Positions 46,700-58,605 of a stretch of 64,000 bases of DNA are shown one piece after another. This stretch comes from Raffaelea ambrosiae (lineage: Eukaryota; Ascomycota; Sordariomycetes; Ophiostomatales; Ophiostomataceae), in assembly GCA_002778195.1 (NCBI GenBank), contig PCDI01000007.1:2127978-2191977 (forward strand). Reading direction: 5' to 3'. The first letter of the stretch is position 1, and every line of letters starts with the position of its first letter. Position numbers and translations under genes: made by a program. Below the pieces are notes generated by a model that worked only from the letters and a program-made list of their open reading frames with translations, ran no database searches and had not been told where the DNA came from.

Positions 46700-49600
46700 A
46701 TGCCTGCAATTGTCGAAGGACAGGGTATTCGTATTGCCATTGACCGAGGTGGTACATTTTGCGACTTGTATGTTATCGCAGATCTTGCCGCGCATTTCAA
46801 ACACAACTAACTGAAATGGAAGCTGGGCATGCATCCCTGGCAAGCCAGATTTGGTCTTCAAGCTTCTGTCAGTTTGTCCGGATGAATACGACGATGCCCC
46901 TACCGAGGGAATTCGCCGTATCCTCGAAGCGGCCACGGCGACTGCCATCCCGCAAGGCCAGCCGCTCGATTTAACACCAGTCGAGAGCATTCGCATGGGA
47001 ACTACCGTTGCTACCAATGCACTGCTGGAACGAAAGGGCGAGCGTGTGGCACTCTTTATCACCAAGGGTTTCCGTGATTTGCTCGTCATTGGCAACCAGG
47101 CACGGCCGAAGCTTTTCGATCTAGCCGTGCGCAAGCTCGATAAGCTGTATGATAAAGTTGTCGAAGTGGACGAGAGGATTACGGTAGAGGGTGCGGCCGA
47201 GGATCCGGACCCGGTTATTGGCGATGTGGCAACCGACCCAGAATTGTTTCATGGCATCAACGGTGAAGTGCTGCGATGTTTGAAGAAGCCTGATCTCGAG
47301 CAAGTACGCAAAGACTTGAAGACAACCTGGGATGAGGGTTACCGCAGCGTAGCCGTGGCTTTTATGCACTCGTACAACTTTCCCGACCATGAAAAGTCTG
47401 TCGGTGATGTGGCCAGCAGTATGGGGTTCAAGGTATCCTTGTCATCGCAGCTGCAGAGCATGGTTAACCTGGTGCCAAGAGCACAATCCGCAACAGCCGA
47501 TGCATATCTCTCACCAATTACGCAAAACTACATTGAGAGTTTTCGCAAGGGATTCAAAGGCGAGTTGGCCGATTCTGATGGCAATAAATTGCTCCTCTCA
47601 CAATCGCACGGTGGTCTTGTCAATTATGGCGAATTTTCTGGTCTACGTGCTATCCTCTCTGGTCCCGCCGGCGGTGTAATTGGATATGCCAAAACATGCT
47701 ACAATGACAATGACGGCACGCCAGCTCTTGGATTTGATATGGGTGGTACCAGCACAGATGTATCCCGTTATGGTGGTACACTTGAGCATGTCTTCGAATC
47801 AACCATAGCTGAGGTGCCAATTCAGTGTCCACAGCTGGATGTCAACACCGTGGCAGCTGGTGGTGGTTCCATTCTCTGCTGGAGCAGTGGTCTCTTCAAA
47901 GTCGGCCCAGATTCCGCTGGTGCATACCCGGGGCCAGCCTGTTATGGCAATTGCGGTCCTCTGACCATCACGGATGCCAACTGTCTGCTTGGCCGCATCT
48001 TGCCTACGTACTTCCCGCGAAAACTCGACATGGATGCAGTGCGCCAGAAGTTTGCTGTCTTGACTGCCACTGTCAACAAGGAAAAGCATGGCAGTGAGAA
48101 GCTGACTCCGGAACAAGTGGCCATTGGCTTCATCCAGGTTGCAAATGCTACCATGGCGAGACCAATACGCAGTTTGAGCGAGGGTCGTGGTTTCGAAGCA
48201 TCGGCGCACAATCTGGCTTGCTTTGGCGGAGCAGGTGGTCAGCATGCGGTTGCTATTGCCCGTGACTTGGGCATCAAGCGTATTCTCGTGCACCGTTTGT
48301 CCAGTATTTTGTCAGCTTTCGGCATGGCTCTGGCTGACATTGTGGTTGAGCAGCAAGTTCCCGAAGCACTCACCTACGACACTGAAACCGCTTCAGAACG
48401 TCTGAAAGAACGCTTTGCTTCGCTCTGCAAGCGCGCAGAAGACCAACTGCATGCGCAAGGCATCCATTCCAGTCATGTGGCGCATGAAAAGTTCTTGAAC
48501 ATGCGCTACAAGGGCAGTGACACAGCCCTGATGATCATGGAACCAGTCGATGGTGGTGATTTTGTTTCGGCCTTTGTGGCCCGTCACCAGCGCGAGTTTG
48601 GCTTCACTCAAGAGCGCGCCATTCTGATTGATGATGTGCGTGTGCGTAGCATCGGCAAGGCTTTGGAGCTCCCAATCTCGAATCCGTTTGCGCAACTGGA
48701 GTCTGTTAAAAATACCATCAAATATGCAGAGACTTTGGCCTCCGACACACAGCAAATTTACTTTGAGGAGGGCTGGGTGGATGCTCCCATCTTTCATCTC
48801 AGCAAGCTACCCAAGGAAACAAAAGTCAAGGGCCCTGCCGTTATCTTCGATGAAACACAGACAATTCTGCTAGACCACGCCAGCGAGGCCACTATTCTTG
48901 ATGAGCATCTGGTTATCGACTTGACCATCAAACAAGAAAAGAGCTTGTCGACGGAACACGTAGACCCCATCAAGTTGTCCGTGTTCGGCCATCGTTTGAT
49001 GTCGGTTGCAGAACAGGTAAGATACCATCGATGAAAAAAAAAAAGAAGGAAAGAATACGGGACACCCCCCTACTCTTCCCCTTCCGTAATCTTGAATGAA
49101 CGTTTAATAACAGACAGATGGGTCGAACCCTGCAAAAAACATCGATTTCCACCAACATTAAAGAGCGTCTCGACTACTCCTGTGCGGTTTTTTCTGCTTC
49201 GGGTGGTCTCGTTGCTAATGCACCTCACATTCCCGGGCATTTGGGCTCGATGAGTACAGCCATTCGCTACCAAGCAGAAAAATATGGCAAAGATGGTCTT
49301 CGACCTGGCGATGTCATTTTGTCCAATCACCCTTGTGCTGGCGGCACCCATCTGCCTGATCTCACCGTCATCACTCCCGTTTTTGACGACAATGACAACC
49401 CAACGGAGATTCTTTTCTTCGTGGCCAATCGTGGCCATCACGCCGATATTGGTGGTATCCTTGCAGGTTCCATGCCTCCTAATTCTACTGAGCTATGGCA
49501 AGAAGGTGCCGCCATCGAATCTTTCAAGATGGTCAAGAATCACGTTTTCGACGAAGAGGGATTGATCGAAGAACTCTCAATCAAACCTGCCCAGTACCCG

Positions 49601-50869
49601 GGCTGTAGTGGCACACGTACACTGCGTGACAATATTGCTGACTTGAAGGCGTCTGTAGCTGCCAACAACCGAGGCATTCATCTGATCCAGGAGCTGGTGA
49701 GGCAGTACACTTGGCCAGTCGTGAATTTCTACATGGAAGCCATCCAAGAGAATGCCGAAGAAGCAGTACGTGGCATGCTAAAGCAGCTGAGTATCCGGTT
49801 CCGTGGGCATCCGCTCAAAGCAGTGGATTACATGGATGATGGCACTCCTTTAGCACTCGAAGTTACCATCAATGGAGAAGACGGTTCTGCGAAGTTTGAT
49901 TTCACCGGCACAGGACCAGAGGCACTCAATAATTATGTAAGTTTGATCGCTTTTCAACTGGACTTGTGTTATTCTGACAAACAGAACACTCCTTCGGCCG
50001 TCATGTACTCTGGCATCATCTATTGTCTTCGATGCATGATCTCTTCCGACATCCCTCTCAACCAAGGGTGTCTGTCGCCCATCGAAGTCTACTGTCCTCC
50101 CAATACTCTTCTATCGCCCAGTCTCAAGGCGGCCACTGTCGGTTCTAACGTCGAGACTTCTCAACGCATTGTGGATTTAATTCTTAAGGCTTTCCGTGTT
50201 TGTGGTGCCAGCCAAGGAACTTGCAATAACCTGACTTTTGGTTATGGTGGCACCGATAAAGAAACCGGCAAAATTGTTCAGGGCTTTGGATACTATGAGA
50301 CAATTGCTGGCGGAGCAGGTGCAGGCCCGACATGGAATGGCCAGTCTGGTGTCCACACCAACATTACCAACACACGCATCACCGACCCGGAAGTTTTCGA
50401 AAAACGATACCCTGTACTGTTGCGAGAGTTCTCTATTCGGCAAGGCAGTGGCGGGAAGGGCCGGCATTGCGGAGGCGATGGTTGCATTCGAGACATTGAA
50501 ATCCGCCGCGCTTTGCAAGTCAGTGTTCTGTCGGAGCGTCGTGTAATCCCGCCATATGGCATGGCCGGTGGCGAAGATGGTGGACGGGGTGTCAACCTAT
50601 GGATCCGCAAAGATCCTCTTGACGGTAGTGTACGCACCATCAGTCTAGGTGGGCGCTCGACTGTGGGCATGAACGCGGGAGACAGGGTAGTGATCATGAC
50701 GCCGGGAGGCGGAGGCTATGGAAAGAGTCTGGAAGTTTCAGAGGAATTTGTTCCCGAGGATGAAATCATGCCACCGACCAACGGCGTCGGGAATGGTGTA
50801 AGCTATGCTCATGTACCACGGGCAAATGGCAGTGTGGGCAATCGTGAGACTCAAGCGACTACAAATTGA
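46700..50869 (+). CDS. 5-oxoprolinase-type ATP-dependent amidohydrolase (HyuA-HyuB fusion)
   Basis: Four exons, 46700-46767, 46823-49016, 49118-49936 and 49985-50869, give 1321 codons, the usual size of eukaryotic 5-oxoprolinase. Exon 1 holds the start of the ATP-binding domain (IRIAIDRGGTFCD). The acceptor at 46822 joins it to FWACIPGKPDLVFKLLSV, which fits the family. Domains: HyuA N-terminal (about 7-225; SIRMGTTVATNALLERKGER), HyuA core (about 240-540; LSGPAGGVIGYAK, GFDMGGTSTDVSRYGG, TVAAGGGSILCW), a linker, and HyuB (about 755-1290; RLDYSCAVFSASGGLVANAP, SNHPCAGGTHLPDL, FVANRGHHADIGG, GGGYGKSL). The reaction is ATP-driven opening of 5-oxo-L-proline to glutamate or of a related lactam. 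Intron 3 is 48 nt, in frame and without a stop. No regulator or export signal is present, so the protein is cytosolic. It converges with the FAD oxidoreductase gene. Confidence 0.95.
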
Positions 50870-50992
50870 TAGAGTCGTGAGTACCGGTTTAAAGCAGTCG
50901 TTAGAAATGTAAGCCATGTTTTTTTGTTTTTTTTTTCAACAGATATTGAAAGGAGCGCAATCTACACAAACCGCAGGGGATACACCAAGAAG

Positions 50993-52739
50993 CTACAATT
51001 TTGCCTGTGCATCTCCAAGACCAAGCCGAGCCCCAGTTAGCTCAAAGCACAGTGGCAGTCCCGTTTCCTCCCACGCTCTCCCAGCCATGAGCTTGACGAG
51101 ACCCGGAGCCGCCGTGAATATACGAGCCATGCCACTATGTTGTCAGTACAAACAACAAACGACAGAGGACACAAGAATTGAGATATTGGGAGACTCACTG
51201 TCCATTATGACCAGCACAGATCCACTGGCCCAGGCGTCCGGGAATCTGGCCAACAACGGGGACCCCATCCAACGTCAGCCCCAGGATACCACTCCAGCTG
51301 TGATCATACTTTGCTTCGCTGGCACCATCTGTCCAACCACGAAGCTCTGTTTCTGCAAACTCCTTGACTGCTGCAGTGACTTCGGGGAAGCCACGGAGGC
51401 CGTCATCGACACAGGCTTCGGGATGCTCGTCCAGCCAATTCTCAAATGCCCCATAACCCGGGTTATCACCGCCAAATAAAACAACTGTCTGATCCGGGCT
51501 AGCGTCTGGGATGGCATCGCGTGGGTTAATACTGTAGAAGGCAGCATCGCCACAGAATACGCCATAAGAGTGTTTCATTTTGTTGCGTCCTTGAAATGTT
51601 GGGGCCGGAGCGACGACTTTGTCACACATGTGTGGGCGTGGCTTAACAAGACTGCGGAGCAACGGCTCGAGCGCTGAACTGTAAGCGTTTGTAGCGTGGA
51701 CGACGGTCGGTGTGATGATACTGCCGCGCGGCGTATCAACCGACCAGCCCCGAGAGCCAGCATTACGAACCGAAAACACGGGCGTATGTGTCTGTAGATT
51801 GACACCGCGGGCGATATTTCCCCTCATGATGTGGGCAGTTAGTTTCCACGGATTCAGCGTCGAAGCCGGCGACACATAGCAGGCCTGGGCCGAAGCAATG
51901 CGCGTGGCAGCTGCCGCCTCTTTCGGGTTGTCGATGATTTTGAGGAAGTCTGTCTTCCCACCAGCAGCCTTGTACGCCTCTAGGCTCCTCTTAACTTCGT
52001 ACGCCGTTTTCGCGTTCGTGGGTACGTCAAACGTGTCGCCGACCCAAAGGTCGCAGTCCACGTTGTTTGCCCGAATGTAGGCGACGACAGCGGACCACGT
52101 TTGGTGTTCGTTCTTGAGTATCTGCGCCTGTTAGACGACACGCACAAGGCAGAGTAAAGCTGGGGCGACAACGAAAGCTGCATAAATACCCACCCGCAAA
52201 GCATCTTCTGATCCAAATCGCTTGGCATAGTCTCTGAAACCTCGCCACCGATCTGGCTTACAGTGGCCGGCATTGCGGCCGGTCGCGCCAGAGCAGAACT
52301 GCCGCGCCTCAAGAACGACAACTTTTTTGTCCGGCCAAGTGTCGAGGAGATGCTTCGCGACAACAGTTCCGGTCATCTGATCATCGATTAGTTCGACTGC
52401 TGCGTATGGTTATGTAGCGGACCTATGCCCCTGCAACCAGCTTACCCCCGAGCCGATCACAACAATGTCGGCTGCTTCTGGCAGTGTGGTAGTCGTTCGA
52501 TGATCTAGAAGCGAATTGCCTTGTGCACTGAGCAGCCAGTAAGACATGGACATACCCGCGGGCTTGGGAAAGCCGTAGCGTGGCTTGGATGAGTCTGCCA
52601 TGATGGTAGGAAATCCTGCGATGACTGGCGACAAGGACGAAAAAAAGCGTTTGCAAGTTGCCCCATGGGATGACGTGCTAGGAGGCTCTGGTAGCACATT
52701 AACTTCGGCAAGTGACTGTATGGGGGGCTGGATGGGCAT
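50993..52739 (-). CDS. FAD-dependent oxidoreductase (DAO family)
   Basis: Four exons, 52446-52739, 52194-52376, 51199-52127 and 50993-51134, give 515 codons. The dinucleotide-binding Gly motif (DIVVIGSG joined to MTGTVVAKHLLD) is split exactly by intron 1. GATGRNAGHCKPD follows, typical of the DAO subgroup that includes gamma-glutamylputrescine oxidase-like and other amine or amino-acid oxidases. The C-terminal FAD motif is GVPVVGQIPGRLGQWICAGH, spliced to HGMARIFTAAPGLVKLM. It would oxidise a C-N bond of an amine or amino acid, releasing H2O2. M47 (52601, MADSSKPRYG) is an alternative start, and the 46 residues before it look unstructured. It is divergent to a Zn2Cys6 gene with a CGG-N6-CCG dyad just upstream. 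Confidence 0.92.
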
Positions 52740-52774
52740 ATCTCGTTCTTAAATTTTCCATGAACGGCCACGGC

Positions 52775-52788
52775 GCGGAACGGTCCGC
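52775..52788. promoter_or_regulatory. Candidate Zn2Cys6 site: GCGG-N6-CCGC
   Basis: CGG (52776-52778) and CCG (52785-52787) are separated by 6 bp, and the next flanking bases are also complementary. CGG-N6-CCG is the spacing bound by Ppr1/UaY-type regulators. It lies between the divergent FAD oxidoreductase and Zn2Cys6 genes, 36 bp from the first ATG of the oxidase gene. If translation starts at M47, it is 174 bp upstream. Binding is an inference. Confidence 0.45.
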
Positions 52789-53065
52789 TGGATACACGGT
52801 CAAATGTCCAATCTGACATCATTTTGTGTACCCAGTCAGTCCTGGCTCGCATTTCCGTACTGCCGAGATCAGCGATTGGCTGCTCGTATTCTTCCAGTTC
52901 CACTACGCATGATAAGGGCCATTTGAGCTGGTGATGACGGCGGCAAGATACGTAAGCTTTACTTACATTTTCGGCATTTCTTATCTGTAAAGACCAAAAC
53001 ACACATCCGGCGAGGTCGTGATAGCCTTCAACTCGCCATGAATGATAGTGATTCTAGCTTGAAGA

Positions 53066-54583
53066 ATGCAGCAAACGAAAACTTCATTAACCACCAGCCG
53101 CCGTCAGCGAACGGGCTGCCTGACGTGCCGAGACCGGTGTGTTTCTCCCCTCGCAGTTGTCTTACTTGAGTACCGGCCGGATAACTGACACAATGTCCAC
53201 AGAAAGAAACGGTGTGACCAAAGCTATCCTGTTTGCGATTCCTGCCGTAGGCTGAACTTTGTGTGCCGGAGAGAGAACCCACGATGCCCACGAAGACCAG
53301 GGCGGCCATCTCTCGCTGCATCCCGCGCCAAGTCGATGATAGCTGGACCAAGTCTGGTTGCCATATCTCCAGTGGTCCCGTCATTTTGGTCATGCCAAGG
53401 CTTCAGCCAGACCAGTGGTCCGGATAGGAGTAGCCATATATCCTACCGCAGGTTATTCCTTCGCTACTACACGCAAGCGCTGGCTACGATGATCACCACC
53501 AACATGGAAAACAACTGCTTTCTTTCAGTGTTTCTCCCCTTGGCCATGGAATCGCCCGTGCTACTAGATGCTATCCTCGCATGGTCATCTACTCACATGG
53601 CCCTGTGCGACGTCACATACCAGCCATGGGCGTTGGAATTTCGAGGCGCCGCATTGAACACATTCGTTGCCTCGCTTTCGTCCGTCTATCATCAGCCGGA
53701 AATTGGCCTTTCCTGTTGTCTTGTGCAGTGTGCGCTCGAGAGTGTCTCTGGAGATACGAGGCGGTGGTACACACACATAAAAGGGGCCCATCAAATGATC
53801 CGCCACCTGTGCAGTGCATCGGACGGGGAGGTCGGACGTCTGGGCGAATTCGACTTCCGCCCGTTTCACACCTTTGAGGGCCAGTGGGTCCTCCGAAGTT
53901 TTGCCTACCACGACATAATGGCAACAGTTGCCACCGACAAGAAACCATTACTAGTTGCTGGCCATTATTGGCTTATTGGCGAAACAGACCTCCCCGACAG
54001 TTTGTTTGGCTTGGGGTCCAAGATTCTGTACATTGTGTCTGAAACCAGTGTTCTAAACGTCGACATGCTCCAATATCCACCCCCGCCACAAGATTGCCAA
54101 GAGTTTTTTCGACGGGCAAGGTATCTTGAAGATCAACTGCTCACGTGGACCTGCCCAGTCATGTCTGGGCAGACGTGTCTTGATCTAATCAGCCTCGCCG
54201 AATTGTATCGCAGTGCTGCTCTGATCCACCTCTACCGCTCGATGCGTCGGAGTCAAATAGTATATGACATGGACGAACTGAATTCACGCGTCGAAATGGC
54301 TCTCAGAACCATTATCCAGTACCTTGACCAACTTCCGAAAGAAAGTTCAGTGGAGAGTTCTCTGCTTTTCCCTCTTTTCATGTCTGGTGGAGCCACTACG
54401 AATCCAGAGGTTATCGAGATCATACGTGGGAAAATGCAAGACATTGTTGATTCACGACATCTTCACAACTTTTCCGTTGCGCTCCAAGTTCTAGAAGAGT
54501 TCTGGTCTCTCCGACAATCAGGAAAGGAAGTAGACTGGAGTGATGTATTGCACAGAAGGAACTGGATGCTATCCATAGCATAG
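53066..54583 (+). CDS. Zn2Cys6 transcription factor (fungal_trans_2-like)
   Basis: Two exons, 53066-53136 and 53203-54583, give 483 codons. The zinc cluster is C17, C20, C27, C34, C37, C44 (TGCLTCRDRKKRCDQSYPVC and following). Intron 1 lies between RDR and KKRC, a common position. The correct start is the ATG at 53066 (MQQTKTSLTSRRQR). An ATG at 53039 is in another frame. The rest has the shorter helical regulatory domain found in fungal_trans_2/DUF3468 proteins (FLSVFLPLAMESPVLLDAIL, HIKGAHQMIRHL, YHDIMATVATDKKPLLV). It is divergent to the FAD oxidoreductase gene (326 bp) and converges on the amino-acid permease gene (47 bp between stops). It probably controls these neighbours; the effector is unknown. 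Confidence 0.92.
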
Positions 54584-54630
54584 AAGGGGTTACATTGTTA
54601 CATTGAACGATAAACAAGAAAACGCCCGAA

Positions 54631-56465
54631 TCACACGAGGAACACCTTGTCCACAATACGTCCTACTTTGCTCATAGATGCCGCCTCGGCATCACAGCTC
54701 GCTGTGTAATCTTCTATCCCCTGTACGCCCGTCTTTAGGTCCACTGCCGTGGGCGGCAGCCACCTGGACCTCTTCAGCACCTTCCACCCCAAAAAAACCA
54801 CGGGGAAAAAAAACAGCATCATATACTGGAACAAAAAATCGGCCACAGTAAAATTGTTGTCCATGAAAATTGACCATCCGCCCACGATAGCCAGCAAGCC
54901 GCACGAAAAGATACCAATCCACGCAGCATACGGCTGAAACGGTGACTTGTACGGCAGAGTGTCTCGAAGCAGCCCCTGTGCTTCGCACGCCTTTTTGAAG
55001 CGGATGTATGTAAAGGCGATCACACAAAAGTTTATTAGCTGCGATGCTGTGACCAGGGATACAAACCACGTCAATACCACATTGGCCTCGTGGTTCACCT
55101 GCAGCCAAGCTAGCTGGCCGATGCAAAAGACAACCGTCACGGACCAGTATGGCACGCCAGCTCGGTTGCATTGGGCCAAGATGCGGGGCGCCTTGCCCTC
55201 CAGTGCCAGCCCGTACAGACTGCGTGTAGCGCAGTACAATGTGCTGTTGCCCGCACTAAAGGCAGATGTCAGGATCAGCGCGTTGACAATGTGCGGTAGC
55301 ACAGGAATCCCAAGGCGGTCCATGGACCGGACAAAGGGAGACGCTGCAGCACCATGGGCACTGGCGTTGTAGGCAGCAATCAGCTTTTCGTCGTCATAAG
55401 GGACCAAGATGCCGACGGCTAAGGAACCGAGCATAAAGAATGTGGTCAGTCGCCAAAAGATAGAGCGGTAGGCAGCAGGCAAGACTTTGCGTGGACTGAC
55501 TGCTTCCCCAGCACACATGGAAACGTATTCGGGGCCGGCCACGGCGAATGCAGCCTGGACGAGACAGTAGAGGAAGCCAAGGAAACGGCCTGTGTCGCCC
55601 GTGCGGTAGAGCGTCGTGAACGAACCGGGAGTCTTCCAATAACGGAACCCAAACGCATCGTGGAGAGGATTTCCACCAACCATAACGATAAAAGTGTAGA
55701 TGATGAGGCCGACAATCAAGACCACTTTGCCAATCGACAGCCAAAACTCCATCTCGCCGTAGATTGACACATTGAAGTAGTTGAGCATAGCGTAGAGAGA
55801 GAGGAAGATAAGACAGACGGCCCAAACAGGAATAGCATCGGTCCAATAACGAATGACGAGGTTACAAACAGTGATTTCGTAGGGAACTGTATTAAATGAT
55901 ATAATCAGAAAGTGTTTTATCTTGACCCAGGATAGCCAGCCCCTGAAACTCACCTAGAGATGCTTGAAAAATGAAAAAGTTGTATCCCGCTGCGACGCCG
56001 AAAGCCTCGTCCACAAAACGTCCCGCGAACCGAATAAAGGGTGATGAGATTGGGAGGTATGTTGCCATCTCTGCCATGCAAAAGGATATGCACATAATCA
56101 CGGGGCACCTAAATGGCCGTTAGAAACCCCATTCTGCTATATAGAGTAGTTGCAATGTCAGATTCCTACCACAGTGAATAAGCGATGAACAAACTGGCCG
56201 GGCCACCGCTAATAAGCCCTCGTCCTATGTTCACAAAAAGACTGTGTAGCCCGTATATCAGTAGGTTGGAGCTTCATCATGCTAGGAACCCCTGGGAAAC
56301 ATACGCCGTGCCAATGGTACCTGCAATACCAATGAGCTGAATGTGCCGAGGCCGCAGCTTCCGCTTCGTATTGTCTTCTATCCGTGTTTCTGGCGTGGGA
56401 AAGACACTGTCGATATTGGCCGAAACATTGTCAGACTTCTCCTCGGAGCTTCCATGAGACGCCAT
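54631..56465 (-). CDS. Amino-acid permease (APC superfamily, YAT type)
   Basis: Four exons, 56305-56465, 56170-56241, 55954-56108 and 54631-55886, give 547 codons. The conserved first helix is split by introns: LRPRHIQLIGIAGTIGTA joins LFVNIGRGLISGGPASLFIA, then MCISFCMAEMATYLPISSPF, FIRFAGRFVDEAFGVAAGYN. The pattern is diagnostic for fungal amino-acid permeases. Twelve membrane segments can be followed to the C-terminal KVLKRSRW region. The ATG at 56463-56465 (MASHGSSEEKSDN) is the only start; the frame upstream reaches only TTG. It would bring an amino acid or a cyclic derivative into the cell by proton symport. It is divergent to the class III aminotransferase gene, and their shared promoter holds two copies of GCGGTTCTGGCGGGG. 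Confidence 0.94.
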
Positions 56466-57030
56466 GTTGTGTACGATGAAGTTGGTGGGAAGTTGCAATT
56501 GAACACGATGTGGCAGGGCTAGTAGAAAATATTCTCACTGTTGCTGTTGAGAAGATGCTGCCCATTTGTATGTTTCCATAGCAGGCTGTCCTGAATATCA
56601 CTGACCCAGCGGTTACTCTCCTGTAGTTTGGCAGCTTATCTTGGCAAAGCTGTCTATTCAAAATACACTTGGTGTTATCCGGCTCTCTGTTTCCCATCAT
56701 CAGGGTTGATAACGCTAACTGGCTCGGCCCTTACTATGCAACGAGGAAGAAAATGTGGCTTAATTCTTTTAATTTTTGGTTTTTTTTTTCCGTAACTCAT
56801 TTCCGTGGAACCAATGTCTGATAAGCTACACCGGTTCACGACTAGGCCGGCTACAATCGTAGCGTGCACAGACTGTTGGCGGTTCTGGCGGGGGTTTTCT
56901 TATCACAATCCACTTCCGATGTTAGATCCACTCAGGTACACTACCAGCGGTTCTGGCGGGGATTAGCCACAAACGACGCCGAACATATGCTTACGCTGTG
57001 TACTCTTTAAGGGCCACAGGATGGAAGAAC
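56466..57030. other. Divergent promoter between the permease (-) and aminotransferase (+) genes
   Basis: 565 bp. It holds two 15-bp direct repeats (56879-56893 and 56947-56961) and a CCGG...CCGG pair at 56831-56850. The aminotransferase frame extends upstream to a GTG at 56998, but the first ATG is at 57031. Confidence 0.55.
56879..56961 (+). promoter_or_regulatory. Two direct copies of GCGGTTCTGGCGGGG
   Basis: Identical 15-bp blocks start at 56879 and 56947, 68 bp apart. Each contains CGG-N6-CGG, a direct-repeat half-site arrangement that Zn2Cys6 proteins can use. They lie 70-152 bp before the aminotransferase ATG and 414-496 bp before the permease ATG. The exact duplication in otherwise unique promoter DNA suggests a functional site; binding is an inference. 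Confidence 0.45.
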
Positions 57031-58605
57031 ATGAATGTGATCATAACTTTTCTGTCCCAGGTTTTTCGTCCCTATTCCACGCTTGGTCAAGATATCAACA
57101 ACAACATGGGGCTTGACAAGTTCTTTCAAGATTCACACATTTTCCACCGTTCTTTCGAGAGGAAGCCATTGAATGTCGTTTCCCAGACTGGGTTGACACT
57201 CACATTAGACAATGGACGTACCATTATTGATGCCACCGGAGGACCGGCTGTTGCTTGCCTAGGACACAATGTCCCCGAGGTGGCTGAAGCCGTGAGCGAG
57301 CAGCTGCAGAAAGTCGGATACCTTTTCTCTGGTGGAGGTTACAGTGAGAGTACCACAGAGGAACTTGCAACACATATCCTGAAAAGCAACTCCGGCGGAC
57401 TCACCAAGGCCATCTTTCTTGGCTCTGGAAGCGAGGCCACGGATGCAGTGCTGAAGCTGACGACGCAATACTGGTCAGCACGCGGGCAGCCCCGGCGTGT
57501 GAACTACATTGCCCGCAAACAAAGCTACCACGGCAACACGATTGGTGCACTATCAGTATCGGGGCATAAAGGACGACGAAAGGCATATCAGCACTGGCTT
57601 TCGCCAAATGTCAGCTTTGTAGATGCGTGCTATGGATATCGCGGAAAGAAGGACAAAGAGTCGGATGAGGCTTACGTACAGAGACTATCCAAGCAACTAG
57701 AGGACGAGATCCTTCACCTAGGTCCAGATACTGTCGCTGCCTTTATTGCAGAGACAGTCGCTGGGTCTACTCTGGCTTGCGTACCTGCTGTGAAAGGGTA
57801 CTTCCAAGCAGTGCGGAAGATCTGTGATAAATACGACATTCTTCTGGTGCTGGACGAGGTAAGAATCAGTGGCATAGAAATAGATTCACCGGGACTGTAT
57901 TTTGTTTTTGTTTCTGATCTTATGGGACAGGTTATGTGCGGTATGAACAGAACTGGGACGCTGCATGCCTGGCAGCAAGAAGGCATACGAGGCCCAGACG
58001 TTCAGATGATAGGCAAGTCTCTCGGTGGGGGCTTCATTCCACTGTCTGGCGTGTTGGTTCACCAGAAGATCTTTGACGTCATTGCAACTCCGTCCGGTGC
58101 TTTGGCCGGGGGGCATACATTCCAGGTGCGTGCGATCTAACAAGGGAGAGCAACTATTCTTGCTGGTTAACGTATTTCTCAGTCTCACCCAACCGCATGT
58201 GCCGCTGCCCTTGCTGTGCAACGTATTATCGAGCGCGATGGACTCTTGCAAAATGTACAAAAGATGGGAGAACTCCTCAAGAGGACGCTTCGTACAGAAC
58301 TTCTCTGCCATCCATTTGTTGGGGACATTCGCGGCAGGGGACTATTTTGGGCAGTAGAATACATGCTGGATCCCAAAGCATTGACCCCCTTTCCGGCAGA
58401 GGACGATTTCTCGGGCAGGGTTGTTGAAGAGGCGTTGACGAACCAGGGCCTCCAAGTTCTTCGAAACATGGGCTTCCCAGGAACGTGGAAGGTGGATTCT
58501 GTGGTCATATGTCCACCATTTGTCGTGACTGAGGAAGAAATTCTGGAGGTAGTTATGAGATTAAAGGCGGCGACTAACGTGGTAGCCGCATCATACTTGG
58601 AATAA
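57031..58605 (+). CDS. Class III PLP-dependent aminotransferase
   Basis: Three exons, 57031-57858, 57931-58125 and 58183-58605, give 481 codons. The PLP lysine is K305 (QMIGKSLGGGF) and the PLP-pyridine Asp is D275 (LLVLDE, at the end of exon 1). SGSEATDAVLKL, RKQSYHGNTIGALS and GGHTFQ/SHPTACAAAL are class III hallmarks. Class III enzymes often act on omega-amino groups (4-aminobutyrate, omega-amino acids) or ornithine. This fungal subfamily is not characterised as far as I know. The N-terminus MNVIITFLSQVFRPYSTLGQ could be a mitochondrial leader. The 72-nt intron 1 is in frame without a stop and would add 24 residues right after the LDE motif, so it must be removed for activity. It is paired with the permease through a shared promoter. 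Confidence 0.94.
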
